A DNA stretch of 64,000 nucleotides from Shinella zoogloeoides (GCF_033705735.1 NZ_CP131131.1:682001-746000), one strand, 5' to 3'. Shown: positions 16,605-25,218, counted from the stretch's first letter. Program-made: numbers and translations. Notes: generated by a model from the letters alone, not told the origin.

Positions 16605-16622
16605 CCCTTGCTTGGGGAAGGA
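16605..16622. terminator. Weak stem-loop after kdgF
   Basis: A CCCC/GGGG-type inverted repeat (TCCCC TTGCTT GGGGA) follows the kdgF stop in the 128-nt gap before the convergent HTH-only GntR gene. There is no U-run. It may end the kdu transcript. Confidence 0.3.
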
Positions 16623-16720
16623 TAAGCACGCTTCACCTAAACTTCAAAAGCCGGACAGTCATCCGCGGCAAGGGTGCTGGCACCCCGACAAAGGTACCTT
16701 CACGCGCGCCTTGGATAAAT

Positions 16721-17002
16721 TCAGGCCGGGAGGTGTCCCAGCGTAACATACGTCCCCGAGCCGTGACGTCTTTCGACCAGTCCGGCAAAGACCAGCATGC
16801 CGATGGCCTCGCGTATCGTTGCGCGGGAGACTGCGTAGCGGTCGCTGAGATCGAGTTCGTTGGGCAGCTTCTCGCCGGGCAGCCGGTGACCGGCGAGGAT
16901 TTCGGCGCGCAACCGTGCCGCGACCTGGATATTCAGGGGCTGGCGTTCCAGGGGGGCGAGCCGATCGGCCGATGCGGCGAGGTCCGAGGGGTTGCGTTTC
17001 AT
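16721..17002 (-). CDS. HTH-only GntR-type regulator
   Basis: 93 aa holding just the GntR winged helix-turn-helix (PLNIQVAARLRAEILAGHRLP, ELDLSDRYAVSRATIREAIGMLVFAGLVERRHGSGTYV) and then a stop. Full GntR proteins have 220-250 aa with an FCD or UTRA effector domain, which is absent. The ATG at 17002 overlaps the stop of the transporter gene (ATGA), so it is translated with the transporter. It is either a true mini-regulator or a truncated gene that kept its coupling. Confidence 0.7.
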   Translation of the reverse strand: MKRNPSDLAASADRLAPLERQPLNIQVAARLRAEILAGHRLPGEKLPNELDLSDRYAVSRATIREAIGMLVFAGLVERRHGSGTYVTLGHLPA

Positions 17003-17982
17003 GCCGCGCCGTTCTGCCCGACAGGATCGGCCTGCGTGAGCCGGACGGCATATCGGCGCGCCAGGACCGCGCCGACAAGTATCTGGATCTGGTTGTAAAG
17101 CATGATCGGGAGCACGATCATGCCGAAGCCGGACGTGCCCGCGAAGAGCACCTGGGCCAGCGGCAGGCCCGAGGCCAGACTTTTCTTGGAGCCGCAGAAA
17201 ACGGCCGCGATCTCGTCCTCACGGGAGAAGCCGAACAGGCGGGAGCCACAGGTCGTGAAGGCGACCACCGCGGCGAGCAGGATGGTGCACAGGACCACGG
17301 CCAGGCACAAACCGGCGGCCGGCAGAACCTGCCAAAGCCCTGCGGTCACGGATTTGGAGAACGCCGAATAGATGATGAGCACGATGACCGACTGATCGTA
17401 GTTCTCCAGCCAGTGTTTGCGGCTGGCGAGCAGAGGGCCGAGCCAGCGATGCGAAAGCTGTCCGAGACCAAAGGGCAGGAGCAATTCGAGAACGACGTCA
17501 TGCAGCGCCTGGCCCAGGTCAATCGCGCCGGAAGAGCGCATGAAGATGGTCATGAGGAGCGGCGTGAGCAGCAATCCGAATACGTTGGAGCCGGCGGAGT
17601 TGCACACGGCGGCCGGCACATTGCCCTTCGCCATGGCCGTGTAGGCAATCGAAGAGGAAATCGCGGAAGGGAGCACGCCGACATAGATGAACCCGAGGAG
17701 AAGGTCCGGCGGGAATATGCCTTGCGGGAGGAGACGCAGCGGCTGGACGATAAGGGGAAAGACCAGGAACGTCGTGGCGAAGATGAAGGCGTGGAGCTGC
17801 CATTGCTTGAGGCCCGTCAGGATCGCCCTGTGCGACAATGCGGCGCCATGGCCGAAGAAAAGCAGGGCGACGCCGATCGTTCCGAGCAGATCGACATTGT
17901 CAGCCCAGCGACCCGTTGCCGGGAAAATTGTCGCGACGATCACCGCAGCGATCATCAGGATGAGGAAGGGGTCCATGCGCAT
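16999..17982 (-). CDS. Bile acid:sodium symporter (SBF/YfeH-like) family transporter
   Basis: About 327 aa from the ATG at 17982 (an upstream ATG at 18015 would give 338 aa). Nine to ten hydrophobic segments; SBF-like signature segments PSAISSSIAYTAMAKGN, NSAGSNVFGLLLTPLL, FCGSKKSLASGLPLAQVLF and MIVLPIMLYNQIQILVGAVLARR. Family members are secondary transporters of organic anions or remain unassigned. Divergent from a full-length GntR gene and followed by a coupled HTH-only GntR, suggesting substrate-controlled expression. Confidence 0.88.
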   Translation of the reverse strand: MRMDPFLILMIAAVIVATIFPATGRWADNVDLLGTIGVALLFFGHGAALSHRAILTGLKQWQLHAFIFATTFLVFPLIVQPLRLLPQGIFPPDLLLGFIYVGVLPSAISSSIAYTAMAKGNVPAAVCNSAGSNVFGLLLTPLLMTIFMRSSGAIDLGQALHDVVLELLLPFGLGQLSHRWLGPLLASRKHWLENYDQSVIVLIIYSAFSKSVTAGLWQVLPAAGLCLAVVLCTILLAAVVAFTTCGSRLFGFSREDEIAAVFCGSKKSLASGLPLAQVLFAGTSGFGMIVLPIMLYNQIQILVGAVLARRYAVRLTQADPVGQNGAA

Positions 17983-18056
17983 TTGCGATCCATAATTTTC
18001 CGAGACGTGTCTCATTCGACTTGTTGTCCTGGATTTCGTGTATTGATCTTGGGAAA

Positions 18057-18074
18057 TGGTCTACAAATTGGTCT
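18057..18074. promoter_or_regulatory. Candidate GntR operator: TGGTCT direct repeat
   Basis: TGGTCT occurs at 18057-18062 and 18069-18074, 12 bp apart, in the short divergent region between the SBF transporter and the GntR gene, just upstream of the GntR SD. FadR-type operators often contain TGGTC half-sites. Inference from motif and position. Confidence 0.35.
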
Positions 18075-18090
18075 GGAAAGGATCGGCACG

Positions 18091-18816
18091 ATGGCAGAGC
18101 GCAAGTCCGTCCATGAGGTTGAGCAGGAGCTGCGCGCCTTGCTGGAACGTCACAATCTCGGCCCGCAGGACCGGCTTCCATCGGAGCGCGCCCTTGCGGA
18201 TCTGTTCGGCTGTAGCCGGGAGACGGTTCGAAAGGCCCTGCGCCGGTTCGAGCGCGATGGCGTTCTCTGGCGCCATCAGGGACAGGGGACGTTTGTCGGC
18301 GGCGCGCCCGCGACCGTCGAACGCTCCCTGGATCGGGTGATCGATACCGTATCGAGTATGGATCTGATGGAGGCGCGGCTTGTTTACGAGCCGGCACTGG
18401 CGGCGGCAGCGGCACGGTCGGCGACGCCCGAAGACCTTGTCGTGCTGCGGCGTCTGGCGGCCGCGACGGGCGCGGCTCGCGACTGGCGGGAATACGAGAC
18501 GCTCGACGATGCCTTTCACAAGGCCGTGGCGCGCGCCAGCGGCAACGCGCTTCTTGCGGCGATGCTGACGTCTCTGGCTTCCGTTCGCGGTCGCGCCGCA
18601 TGGCAACGGCGCCACGATGCGATTTTCCGGGAGGCCCGCAAACGCGAATATGCGGCCGCTCAGAGCGCGATGCACATGGCTGTCGTCACGGCGATCGAAG
18701 CGGGGGACAGCGTTCAGGCTCATGCGAGCATGAAGCTCCATCTGGAAGCCATCCGTCGGCTTCTGATCCTTTGCGAGCAGCCCGGCCGGATCGTCCGCCA
18801 AGACACCGCACCCTGA
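18091..18816 (+). CDS. GntR-family regulator, FCD-type
   Basis: 241 aa from the ATG at 18091 (SD AAAGGA). Winged HTH at residues about 10-75 (DRLPSERALADLFGCSRETVRKALRRFERDGVLWRHQGQGTFVGG) followed by a helical FCD-type domain (MDLMEARLVYEPALAAAAA, LDDAFHKAVARASGN, HASMKLHLEAIRRLL). The open frame continues far upstream, but only as the complement of the transporter. Probably controls the divergent SBF transporter/mini-GntR unit. Confidence 0.9.
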   Translation: MAERKSVHEVEQELRALLERHNLGPQDRLPSERALADLFGCSRETVRKALRRFERDGVLWRHQGQGTFVGGAPATVERSLDRVIDTVSSMDLMEARLVYEPALAAAAARSATPEDLVVLRRLAAATGAARDWREYETLDDAFHKAVARASGNALLAAMLTSLASVRGRAAWQRRHDAIFREARKREYAAAQSAMHMAVVTAIEAGDSVQAHASMKLHLEAIRRLLILCEQPGRIVRQDTAP

Positions 18817-18960
18817 ATTCGGCAGAGCCTGCGGCGTCGTCGCCCGCTCGGATCGACCATCCGCTGCGTGGTCATTGCCAAGGGAATTGTCAAATCTCGG
18901 AAAAGGTGGCACGCCGAGACCGGCCCTTGAACTGAACATCCGGAAGAAGACGAGTCGTAT

Positions 18961-20262
18961 ATGTCCCAACGCTTCAGCGTCCTGGTACTGGGAGCCACGG
19001 GCTTTATCGGTTCCGTCATCGCTGGCAGGCTTCGCGAAGAAGGGCATGCCGTCACAGGGCTTGGCCGGCATCCCGACCGTGCGAGAAACCAGCATCCCGA
19101 TATCCGGTGGTTGAAGGCTGACCTCAACGATCTCGGCCGGGCCGCGGATTGGGCGCCGCTCCTCCGGGGTCAGGATATCGTTGTCAATTGCGCCGGGGCC
19201 CTGCAGGACGGCCTCCATGACGATCTCGCCGCCGCGCAGGAGCGAGCCATGCTGGCGCTATACGAGGCCGCCAAGCAGGCGGGCCTCCGCCTCGTCATTC
19301 AGATTTCCGCCAACACGATGGATGCCGGCGCCGAGACGGCCTTCCTCAGCACCAAGCGCGCGGCCGACCGTGCGCTCGCTTCCAGCGGCGTGCCACATAT
19401 CATCCTGCGCCCAGCCGTCGTCATCGGCCGCAATGCATTCGGCGGCACAGCGCTGTTGCGTTCGCTCTCCGCGCTGCCGGGACCGATCCCCCTTGCCTAT
19501 GCCGACAGTCCCGTAGCCACCGTTTCGGTGGAGGACGTCGCAACCTGTGTCGCCAGAGCCGTTACCGGCATGATCCCCGCCGATGGCGATTACGATCTCG
19601 CGGCAGCGGAAGACATGAGCTTCCGCGATCTGGTGACGCTGCATCGTGCGTGGCTGGGGCTTCCGCCGGCCCGCATCCTGGCGCTTCCCGGCTTTCTTGC
19701 CGGACCGGTCAGCGCGCTTGCCGATCTGGCGGGCAAGCTCGGCTGGCGGTCTGCGATGCGGTCGACCGCGATAGCCGTGATGGCTGGCGGCGTATCGTCG
19801 GGGCGTCAGGGTGCCGTGCCGGCCGGCATGACCTTCATGAAGGCATCGCAGGCCCTCGCGCGCCATCCTGCGGGTGTGCAGGACCTTTGGTTCGCGCGGC
19901 TCTACCTGCTCAAGCCGCTGATCGTGGTGGTATTGTCGATCTTCTGGATGCTGTCCGGGCTGATCCCGCTTGTCGACCCCGCAGGCGCGGCCTCTTTCTT
20001 GCGGCCGTTCATGCCCGTCGCTGCCGTCTGGTTCATGACCTTCGCCACGTGCGCCGTCGATATCGCGCTGGGGCTCACCGTTCTCTATCGACCGTGGACG
20101 CGCCGCGCCCTGCTCGGCATGCTCATCGTCTCTGCGGCCTATCTTGCCGGTGGAACGATCCTCACGCCGGGCCTCTGGCTCGACCCGCTCGGCCCGTTCG
20201 TGAAGGTTCTTCCCTCCATGGTCCTTGCGGGTGTCGCCATCGCGATATTGGAGGAGCGCTGA
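18961..20262 (+). CDS. SDR (NmrA/epimerase-like) - DoxX fusion protein
   Basis: 433 aa. Residues 1 to about 290 form a Rossmann-fold NAD(P)-binding domain (VLVLGATGFIGSVIAGRL, VVNCAGALQDG, STKRAADRALASSGVPHIILRPAVVIG). Residues about 310-433 contain four membrane segments of the DoxX type (LKPLIVVVLSIFWMLSGLIPL, ALGLTVLYRPWT-like and AYLAGGTILTPGLWLDPLGPFVKVLPSM). SDR-DoxX fusions are known but of unclear function, perhaps membrane quinone or lipid redox. The stop overlaps the start of a DUF2269 membrane protein (ATGA), with which it probably forms a complex. Confidence 0.85.
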   Translation: MSQRFSVLVLGATGFIGSVIAGRLREEGHAVTGLGRHPDRARNQHPDIRWLKADLNDLGRAADWAPLLRGQDIVVNCAGALQDGLHDDLAAAQERAMLALYEAAKQAGLRLVIQISANTMDAGAETAFLSTKRAADRALASSGVPHIILRPAVVIGRNAFGGTALLRSLSALPGPIPLAYADSPVATVSVEDVATCVARAVTGMIPADGDYDLAAAEDMSFRDLVTLHRAWLGLPPARILALPGFLAGPVSALADLAGKLGWRSAMRSTAIAVMAGGVSSGRQGAVPAGMTFMKASQALARHPAGVQDLWFARLYLLKPLIVVVLSIFWMLSGLIPLVDPAGAASFLRPFMPVAAVWFMTFATCAVDIALGLTVLYRPWTRRALLGMLIVSAAYLAGGTILTPGLWLDPLGPFVKVLPSMVLAGVAIAILEER

Positions 20263-20744
20263 TGCCGGAATGGGTGGATATCCTGCGGCTGCTGCATGTC
20301 GTCGGCGCGACCGTTCTGTTCGGCACGGGCGCGGGCATCGCCTTCTTCATGGTCATGGCTCATCGGACCCGTAATTCCTCCCTCATCGCCCATGTCGCGG
20401 GAACGGTCGTCGTCGCCGATACGCTTTTCACCGCCACAGCCGTCGTCCTCCAGCCGGTCACGGGATACTTGCTCGCCCGAGAGATCGGATGGTCGCTCAC
20501 CGAAGCCTGGATCGCCCTGTCGCTTCTTCTCTATGTTCTGACCGGCCTGTTCTGGCTGCCGGTTGTGGCCATTCAAATCAGGCTGAGAAATCTCGCCCAC
20601 GTTGCCGCGATCAACAACGAGGTACTTCCGCCAGCCTACTTCCGTCTCTATCGCATCTGGTTTCTGTGCGGTTTTCCGGCGTTCTTCGCGGTTATCGGCA
20701 TTCTCTGGCTCATGCTCGTGAAACCGTCTTTTGCGTTCTTCTGA
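20262..20744 (+). CDS. DUF2269 family membrane protein
   Basis: 160 aa, four predicted membrane helices. Family features: N-terminal WVDILRLLHVVGATVLFGTGAGIAFFM, middle VVVADTLFTATAVVLQPVTGYLLA and C-terminal YFRLYRIWFLCGFPAFFAVIGILWLML. DUF2269 proteins are frequently encoded next to the SDR-DoxX fusion, as here, with ATGA overlap. The His in the first helix could be a cofactor ligand; function unassigned. Confidence 0.85.
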   Translation: MPEWVDILRLLHVVGATVLFGTGAGIAFFMVMAHRTRNSSLIAHVAGTVVVADTLFTATAVVLQPVTGYLLAREIGWSLTEAWIALSLLLYVLTGLFWLPVVAIQIRLRNLAHVAAINNEVLPPAYFRLYRIWFLCGFPAFFAVIGILWLMLVKPSFAFF

Positions 20745-20757
20745 CGTGTCTCGAGCG

Positions 20758-20782
20758 TCCGTTGTTGAAACCGAACGACGGA
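20758..20782. terminator. Stem-loop between convergent genes
   Basis: TCCGTTGTT (20758-20766) pairs with AACGACGGA (20774-20782), one G-U pair, 7-nt loop. It lies between the stop of the DUF2269 gene and the convergent ROK regulator stop, so it could serve as a bidirectional terminator. No U-run on either side. Confidence 0.4.
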
Positions 20783-20807
20783 ATGGCCTGACGGGAGCGA
20801 CGGATGA

Positions 20808-22007
20808 TCAGCCGGCCATATCCTTGTCGACGCGGGAGCTGTCAAAGCAGCGCTGATGGGCGATGGCAGCAACGCCGATGGCGCATTCGTAGGGTTCGAG
20901 ACTGAACAGGCGAACCTCCGGCGCCGGCAGACCCGGAACGATGCCGGCGGCGACATCCCGGCGGAGGCCCTCGATGATGAGGGAGAGTACCGGGCCCAGC
21001 GCGCCGCCGAGGAAGACCGTCGAGGGATTGAAGATATTGGCAAGGCTGACGATAGCCAGTGAAAGCCATCCCGCAAGATCGGCCACGGACGCAATCGCCG
21101 TGGGATCGCCGGAATTGAAACGGTCGGCCACTTCCGCCGAAAGCGCCTCGAATTGCGCCTCTTCGAGACTGTCTGTCCCCAGATAGGACCGCGCGAGCGC
21201 GTCGAGCCCGACATGGCTTTCAAGGCAACCGCGGTGTCCGCAACTGCAAACGGCGCCATCGCGGGCGATGCGCATGTGGCCGAGCTCGCCGGTGGCGCCG
21301 CTCGCGCCGCGCAGGAGCCGGCCGTTCATCACCGCCGCCCCGCCGCATCCCCGGCCGATCACGAGAAAGACGGAGCAGCCGGTCTGGAGTTCCGGCATGG
21401 TGTAGACGGATCCGAACGCCGCGGCGCCGGCGTCGTTTTCCACGAAACAGGGCCGGCCGACGGCGGCTTGCAGGGGTGTCAGGAGATCGACCTCCTTCCA
21501 GCCAAGGATCGGCAGGTTGATGACAAAACCTTCCAGATTGACCACGCCGGGTACCGTGACGCCGACGCTCTGAACGCGGCCGGCATAACGAAGATCGCGC
21601 TCCAGCATGGCCACATGCGCGGCGATCGCGTCGACGACCTCTTCCGGCGTGATCGTGCGGCTGACATGCACATCGGAAGTGGCGACGCTGTTTGCCGTCA
21701 GGTCGATAAGGGCATAGCGCAGAATGCCGACACCGATCTCGACCCCGAGGAAATAGATCGCACTCGGGTTGAGCGCGAGTGCCACGCCCGGCCGCCCGGC
21801 ATCGCGCGCTGCCCCCGGCGTCTTTTCTTCAGGCTGCACTTCGCGCACCAGTCCGCGCAGAGCGAGACCGTTGACGAGGCGCGTCACCGAGGCCGGTGTC
21901 ACCTCGAGATGACGGGCGATATCGGCCCGGCTCGCCGACCCGCCCAGCCGCAGAAAACGAAGGATCTGCCGCTCGTTGATTTCCTTGGCAAGGGTCTGGT
22001 CTGCCAT
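20808..22007 (-). CDS. ROK-family transcriptional repressor (NagC/Mlc/XylR type)
   Basis: 399 aa from the ATG at 22007 (SD GGGGGA); an ATG 42 nt upstream is in frame but without SD. N-terminal MarR-like winged HTH (ILRFLRLGGSASRADIARHLEVTPASVTRLVNGLALRGLV), then a ROK domain: VGVTVPGVV, FVENDAGAAAFGS, GELGHMRIARDGAVCSCGHRGCLES with the ROK zinc motif CxCGxxGCxE. Divergent from the ribose-type ABC operon, which it probably represses until a sugar or sugar phosphate binds. Confidence 0.94.
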   Translation of the reverse strand: MADQTLAKEINERQILRFLRLGGSASRADIARHLEVTPASVTRLVNGLALRGLVREVQPEEKTPGAARDAGRPGVALALNPSAIYFLGVEIGVGILRYALIDLTANSVATSDVHVSRTITPEEVVDAIAAHVAMLERDLRYAGRVQSVGVTVPGVVNLEGFVINLPILGWKEVDLLTPLQAAVGRPCFVENDAGAAAFGSVYTMPELQTGCSVFLVIGRGCGGAAVMNGRLLRGASGATGELGHMRIARDGAVCSCGHRGCLESHVGLDALARSYLGTDSLEEAQFEALSAEVADRFNSGDPTAIASVADLAGWLSLAIVSLANIFNPSTVFLGGALGPVLSLIIEGLRRDVAAGIVPGLPAPEVRLFSLEPYECAIGVAAIAHQRCFDSSRVDKDMAG

Positions 22008-22159
22008 GTCGAAATCCCCCGCCTTTCCGCATGCGATGTCTGGAGTCATTGCGTTTATTACTTTTATAAAAAAATGTCATTTTGTTTCGGGCAAATTCGC
22101 GGCTCACGATTTGCCGTCCACGAGAAAAATTCACGAAAATCGGGCCTTGAGTCCATTAT

Positions 22160-22174
22160 GTCAGCTTTGCTGAC
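22160..22174. promoter_or_regulatory. Palindrome GTCAGC-ttt-GCTGAC
   Basis: Perfect 6-bp arms with a 3-nt centre, in the 273-bp AT-rich region between the ROK regulator and the ABC operon. It has the same 6-3-6 geometry as TTCTTA-ctt-TAAGAA downstream, although the sequence differs. Candidate protein-binding site or small hairpin. Confidence 0.35.
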
Positions 22175-22209
22175 GCAAATTGCCTGCGGGAGCGCAAAAA
22201 CATTCCTCG

Positions 22210-22248
22210 TTGACAAAGGTAAATGCGTTCTATTTCTTACTTTAAGAA
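22210..22248 (+). promoter_or_regulatory. Candidate promoter with overlapping ROK operator
   Basis: A consensus-like -35 TTGACA (22210-22215) precedes a perfect palindrome TTCTTA-ctt-TAAGAA (22234-22248) located where the -10 box should be. Binding there would block RNA polymerase. Similar AT-rich palindromes are bound by ROK repressors. It lies 33 nt before the ATPase start, so it would drive the ABC operon. Confidence 0.45.
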
Positions 22249-22280
22249 AGATATTTATCCAGGCTCAGGGAGGAGGTTGG

Positions 22281-23024
22281 ATGAGCAAGCTTGCCAGTCT
22301 CGAAAACATTGTCATGGAATTTGGCGCCATCCGCGCGCTCGACGGCGTGTCGATCGATATCAACCGTGGCGAAGTGCTCGGCCTGATGGGCGACAACGGC
22401 GCGGGCAAGTCGACGCTGGTGAAAACCATCGCCGGAAACTTCCAGCCGACCTCCGGCCGCTACGTCTTCGAGGACCAGGATGTCAGTTTCTCCGGCCCGG
22501 CCGATGCCCGCCGGCACGGCATCGAGGTCGTCTACCAGGATCTCGCGCTCTGCAACAATCTGACGGCCGCGGCCAATGTCTTCCTCGGCCGCGAGCCGAT
22601 GCGGCAGGTCGGGCCGTTCCGGGTGCTCGACAAGAAGCTGATGAACACGCGGTCCGCCGAAATCTTCCGCGAGCTGAAATCCGAGACGCGGCCGGCCGAT
22701 CTTGTCGATCGCATGTCCGGCGGCCAGCGGCAGGCCGTGGCGATCGCTCGCACGCGCCTTTCCAACTCCAAGCTGGTGCTGATGGACGAGCCGACCGCCG
22801 CCATCAGCGTACGGCAGGTGGCCGAGGTGCTGGCGCTGATCCGGCGGATGAAGGAACAGGGCCTCTCGGTCATTCTCATCAGTCACCGCATGCCCGATGT
22901 CTTCGATGTCTGCGATCGTGTCGTGGTCATGCGGCGCGGCCGCAAGGTCGCCGACAAGCCGATAAACCAGTCCAGCCCGGAGGAGGTCACCGGCCTCATC
23001 ACCGGCGCCATCCACGCCGCCTGA
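22281..23024 (+). CDS. Sugar ABC transporter ATPase, single NBD
   Basis: 247 aa from the ATG at 22281 with a strong SD (GGGAGGAGG). One nucleotide-binding domain: Walker A GDNGAGKST near residue 37, signature MSGGQRQAVAIART, Walker B LVLMDEPTAAI, H-loop ILISHRMPDV. FrcA-like. First gene of ATPase-permease-binding protein, a different order from the other two sugar importers nearby, where the binding protein comes first. Confidence 0.93.
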   Translation: MSKLASLENIVMEFGAIRALDGVSIDINRGEVLGLMGDNGAGKSTLVKTIAGNFQPTSGRYVFEDQDVSFSGPADARRHGIEVVYQDLALCNNLTAAANVFLGREPMRQVGPFRVLDKKLMNTRSAEIFRELKSETRPADLVDRMSGGQRQAVAIARTRLSNSKLVLMDEPTAAISVRQVAEVLALIRRMKEQGLSVILISHRMPDVFDVCDRVVVMRRGRKVADKPINQSSPEEVTGLITGAIHAA

Positions 23025-23038
23025 GAAGGGAGGAAACC

Positions 23039-24043
23039 ATGTCCCAGCAAGACGTCCCCGACATGAACATCGACCTCCTGAAGCGCCATGACCGATCGCT
23101 TCTGCGCCGTCTGATGCTCACGCAGGAAATGTGGATCGCGATTGCCATTGTCGTGCTTGGCCTTGCCGTCTCGATGATCTCCGGCAAGTTCGCCACGTCC
23201 GGCAACCTCTTGAACGTGCTGCAGAATGCCTGCTTCATCGGCCTGATGGCGCTCGGCATGACACCGGTGCTGATCAGCGGCGGGATCGACATTTCCGTCG
23301 GTTCGATCCTCGGGCTCAGCGGCGTGACCCTCGGCGTCCTGCTGAATGCCGGCGCGCCCTTGCCGGTCGGCATCGCCGGGACGCTTGCCGTCGGCCTCGT
23401 TTTCGGCGGACTCAACGGCGCCGTCATCACGTTCGCCAAGTTGCCACCGTTTATCGTGACACTGGCGACCCTGTCGATCGGGCGCAGCCTTGCGCTCGTC
23501 ATCAGCGACAATCAGGTGTTTTACGAGTTTGGCACGGCGACGGAATCGATCCTGGCGCTCGGCGGCGGCTACACGCTCGGCGTTCCCAATGTCGTCTATG
23601 CGCTCGTGGTCTTCGTCATCGTGCTGCATTGCCTTCTGACCATGACGCGCTGGGGCCGCTACATCTTCGCCATCGGCGGCAACGAGAGCGCTGCGCGTCT
23701 CGCGGGCATCTCGGTCGATGCCATCAAGGTCTCGGCCTATGCCTTCAGTGGCCTGATGGCCGCGGTCAGCGCGATCTTCCTCGTCGGCTGGCTCGGCGCC
23801 GTCACGAACGCCATCGGCACGGGCTACGAATTGCAGACCATCGCCTCGACGGTCATAGGCGGCGCGTCCCTGACCGGTGGTTTCGGCACGGCGCTCGGTG
23901 CCGCGATCGGCTCGATCCTGATCGAGGTGATCCGCAACGCGCTGCTGATCGCCGGCGTCAATCCGTTCTGGCAGGGCACGTTCGTCGGCGGCTTCATCCT
24001 CGCCGCGGTGCTCCTCGAACGCATCCGGTCGCTGCGCCGCTGA
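23039..24043 (+). CDS. Sugar ABC transporter permease (RbsC-like)
   Basis: 334 aa from the ATG at 23039, preceded by GGGAGGAAACC. A cytoplasmic N terminus of about 30 residues precedes about 8-10 hydrophobic segments. BPD_transp_2 motifs GGIDISVGSILGLSGVTLG and QTIASTVIGGASLTGGFGTALGAAIG are present. Follows the single-NBD ATPase by 14 nt and precedes the binding protein by 93 nt. Confidence 0.92.
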   Translation: MSQQDVPDMNIDLLKRHDRSLLRRLMLTQEMWIAIAIVVLGLAVSMISGKFATSGNLLNVLQNACFIGLMALGMTPVLISGGIDISVGSILGLSGVTLGVLLNAGAPLPVGIAGTLAVGLVFGGLNGAVITFAKLPPFIVTLATLSIGRSLALVISDNQVFYEFGTATESILALGGGYTLGVPNVVYALVVFVIVLHCLLTMTRWGRYIFAIGGNESAARLAGISVDAIKVSAYAFSGLMAAVSAIFLVGWLGAVTNAIGTGYELQTIASTVIGGASLTGGFGTALGAAIGSILIEVIRNALLIAGVNPFWQGTFVGGFILAAVLLERIRSLRR

Positions 24044-24136
24044 CGGCCGCGCCCGCATAAGGTCAGGGCGCGGGGGAGGAGTGCCGCCGCGCCGTGAAAT
24101 GAAACGTCTTTAACAGCGAACCAAGGAGGAGATACC

Positions 24137-25153
24137 ATGTCGCTGTCAGGAAGCCTGAAATTTACCCTGTCGTCCGCGGCGATCGCGCTTTGCGCCTTTG
24201 CCTCGACGGCCAATGCCGCGGACCGGGAATTCGCGCTGGTCTTCAAGGTGCTCAACAACGCCTTCAGCCCGCCGATCGACGCCGGCTGCAAGGACGCCGC
24301 CAAAAAGCTCGGCGACGTCACCTGCACCTATATCGGCCCGACGGAATATGACGAAGCCAAGCAGGTGCAGCTTGCGCAGGACATGATCACCCGCGGCGTC
24401 GACGGGCTCGGCATTTCCGCCGGCAACCCGAAGGCGATGGCGCGCATCCTCAAGATGGCGAACGACAAGGGGATCCCGGTCGTCACCTTCGACACCGACG
24501 TGCTGCCCGAAGACGCAGGGCTGCGCGCCACCTATATCGGCACGGACAACTATTCCTTCGGCGTGGAGCTCGCCAAGAAGGTGCTGGAGAACAAGAAGGA
24601 AGGCGGCACGGTCTGCATCCAGTCCGGCGCGCCGGCTTCTGAAAACCTGAAGGCCCGTGTCCAGGGCATCCGCGACACGCTCGCCGGTGCCTCGAAGGAC
24701 CAGCCGGTCGAAGCGCTCACCGGCCAGAACGGCTGGACCGAGCCGGCCGGTTGCCCGGTCTACAACAATGACGATATCGCGCTCGCCGCCCAGCAGGTTC
24801 GCGACGTCATGACCAATCATCCGGACCTCTCCGCCTTCGTCGCCGTCGGCGGCTGGGCGCAGTATGCGCCGCAGGCCTACAAGCAGGCGATGGAGCCGCT
24901 GAAGGAACGCCTCGACAAGAAGGATCTCGTCGTGGTCTTCGGCGACAACTTCGGCCCGCAGCTTCCGCTGCTCGCCGAGGGCCTCAGCCACTACAATATC
25001 GGCCAGCGCCCCTATGACATGGGCTACGAGACGATCATGGCCCTCGACAAGCTGACCAAGGGCGAAAAGCTCGAGCCGTTCATCCAGACCGGCACCGAGA
25101 CCTGCACCCCGGCCGATGCGCTGACCACCTGCGGCAAGGTGGCCGCCAAGTAA
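24137..25153 (+). CDS. Periplasmic sugar-binding protein
   Basis: 338 aa, SD AAGGAGGAG. Signal peptide residues 1-28 ending TANAA. Type-1 periplasmic binding fold: LVFKVLNNAFSPPIDAGCKDAAKK, YIGPTEYDEAKQVQLAQDMITRGVDGLGIS, PVVTFDTDVLPEDAG, YIGTDNYSFGVELAKKVL. Contains six Cys, unusual for this family (pairs near CKD/CTY, and CTPADALTTC at the C terminus), which may form periplasmic disulphides. Related binding proteins take up pentoses, hexoses or polyols; the downstream dehydrogenases suggest a polyol- or glycoside-like ligand. Confidence 0.9.
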   Translation: MSLSGSLKFTLSSAAIALCAFASTANAADREFALVFKVLNNAFSPPIDAGCKDAAKKLGDVTCTYIGPTEYDEAKQVQLAQDMITRGVDGLGISAGNPKAMARILKMANDKGIPVVTFDTDVLPEDAGLRATYIGTDNYSFGVELAKKVLENKKEGGTVCIQSGAPASENLKARVQGIRDTLAGASKDQPVEALTGQNGWTEPAGCPVYNNDDIALAAQQVRDVMTNHPDLSAFVAVGGWAQYAPQAYKQAMEPLKERLDKKDLVVVFGDNFGPQLPLLAEGLSHYNIGQRPYDMGYETIMALDKLTKGEKLEPFIQTGTETCTPADALTTCGKVAAK

Positions 25154-25165
25154 CACGTCGCCAGA

Positions 25166-25198
25166 GGGGTGGGCCGGCGGAAAACGTCGGCCCACCCC
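25166..25198 (+). promoter_or_regulatory. Stem-loop after binding-protein gene
   Basis: GGGGTGGGCCG (25166-25176) pairs perfectly with CGGCCCACCCC (25188-25198), 11-nt loop, between the binding-protein stop and the first Gfo/Idh/MocA gene. No U-run follows, so read-through into the catabolic genes is likely; it may protect the transporter mRNA 3' end or attenuate downstream expression. Confidence 0.65.
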
Positions 25199-25218
25199 AT
25201 TCCAGACAGGACAGGGAC

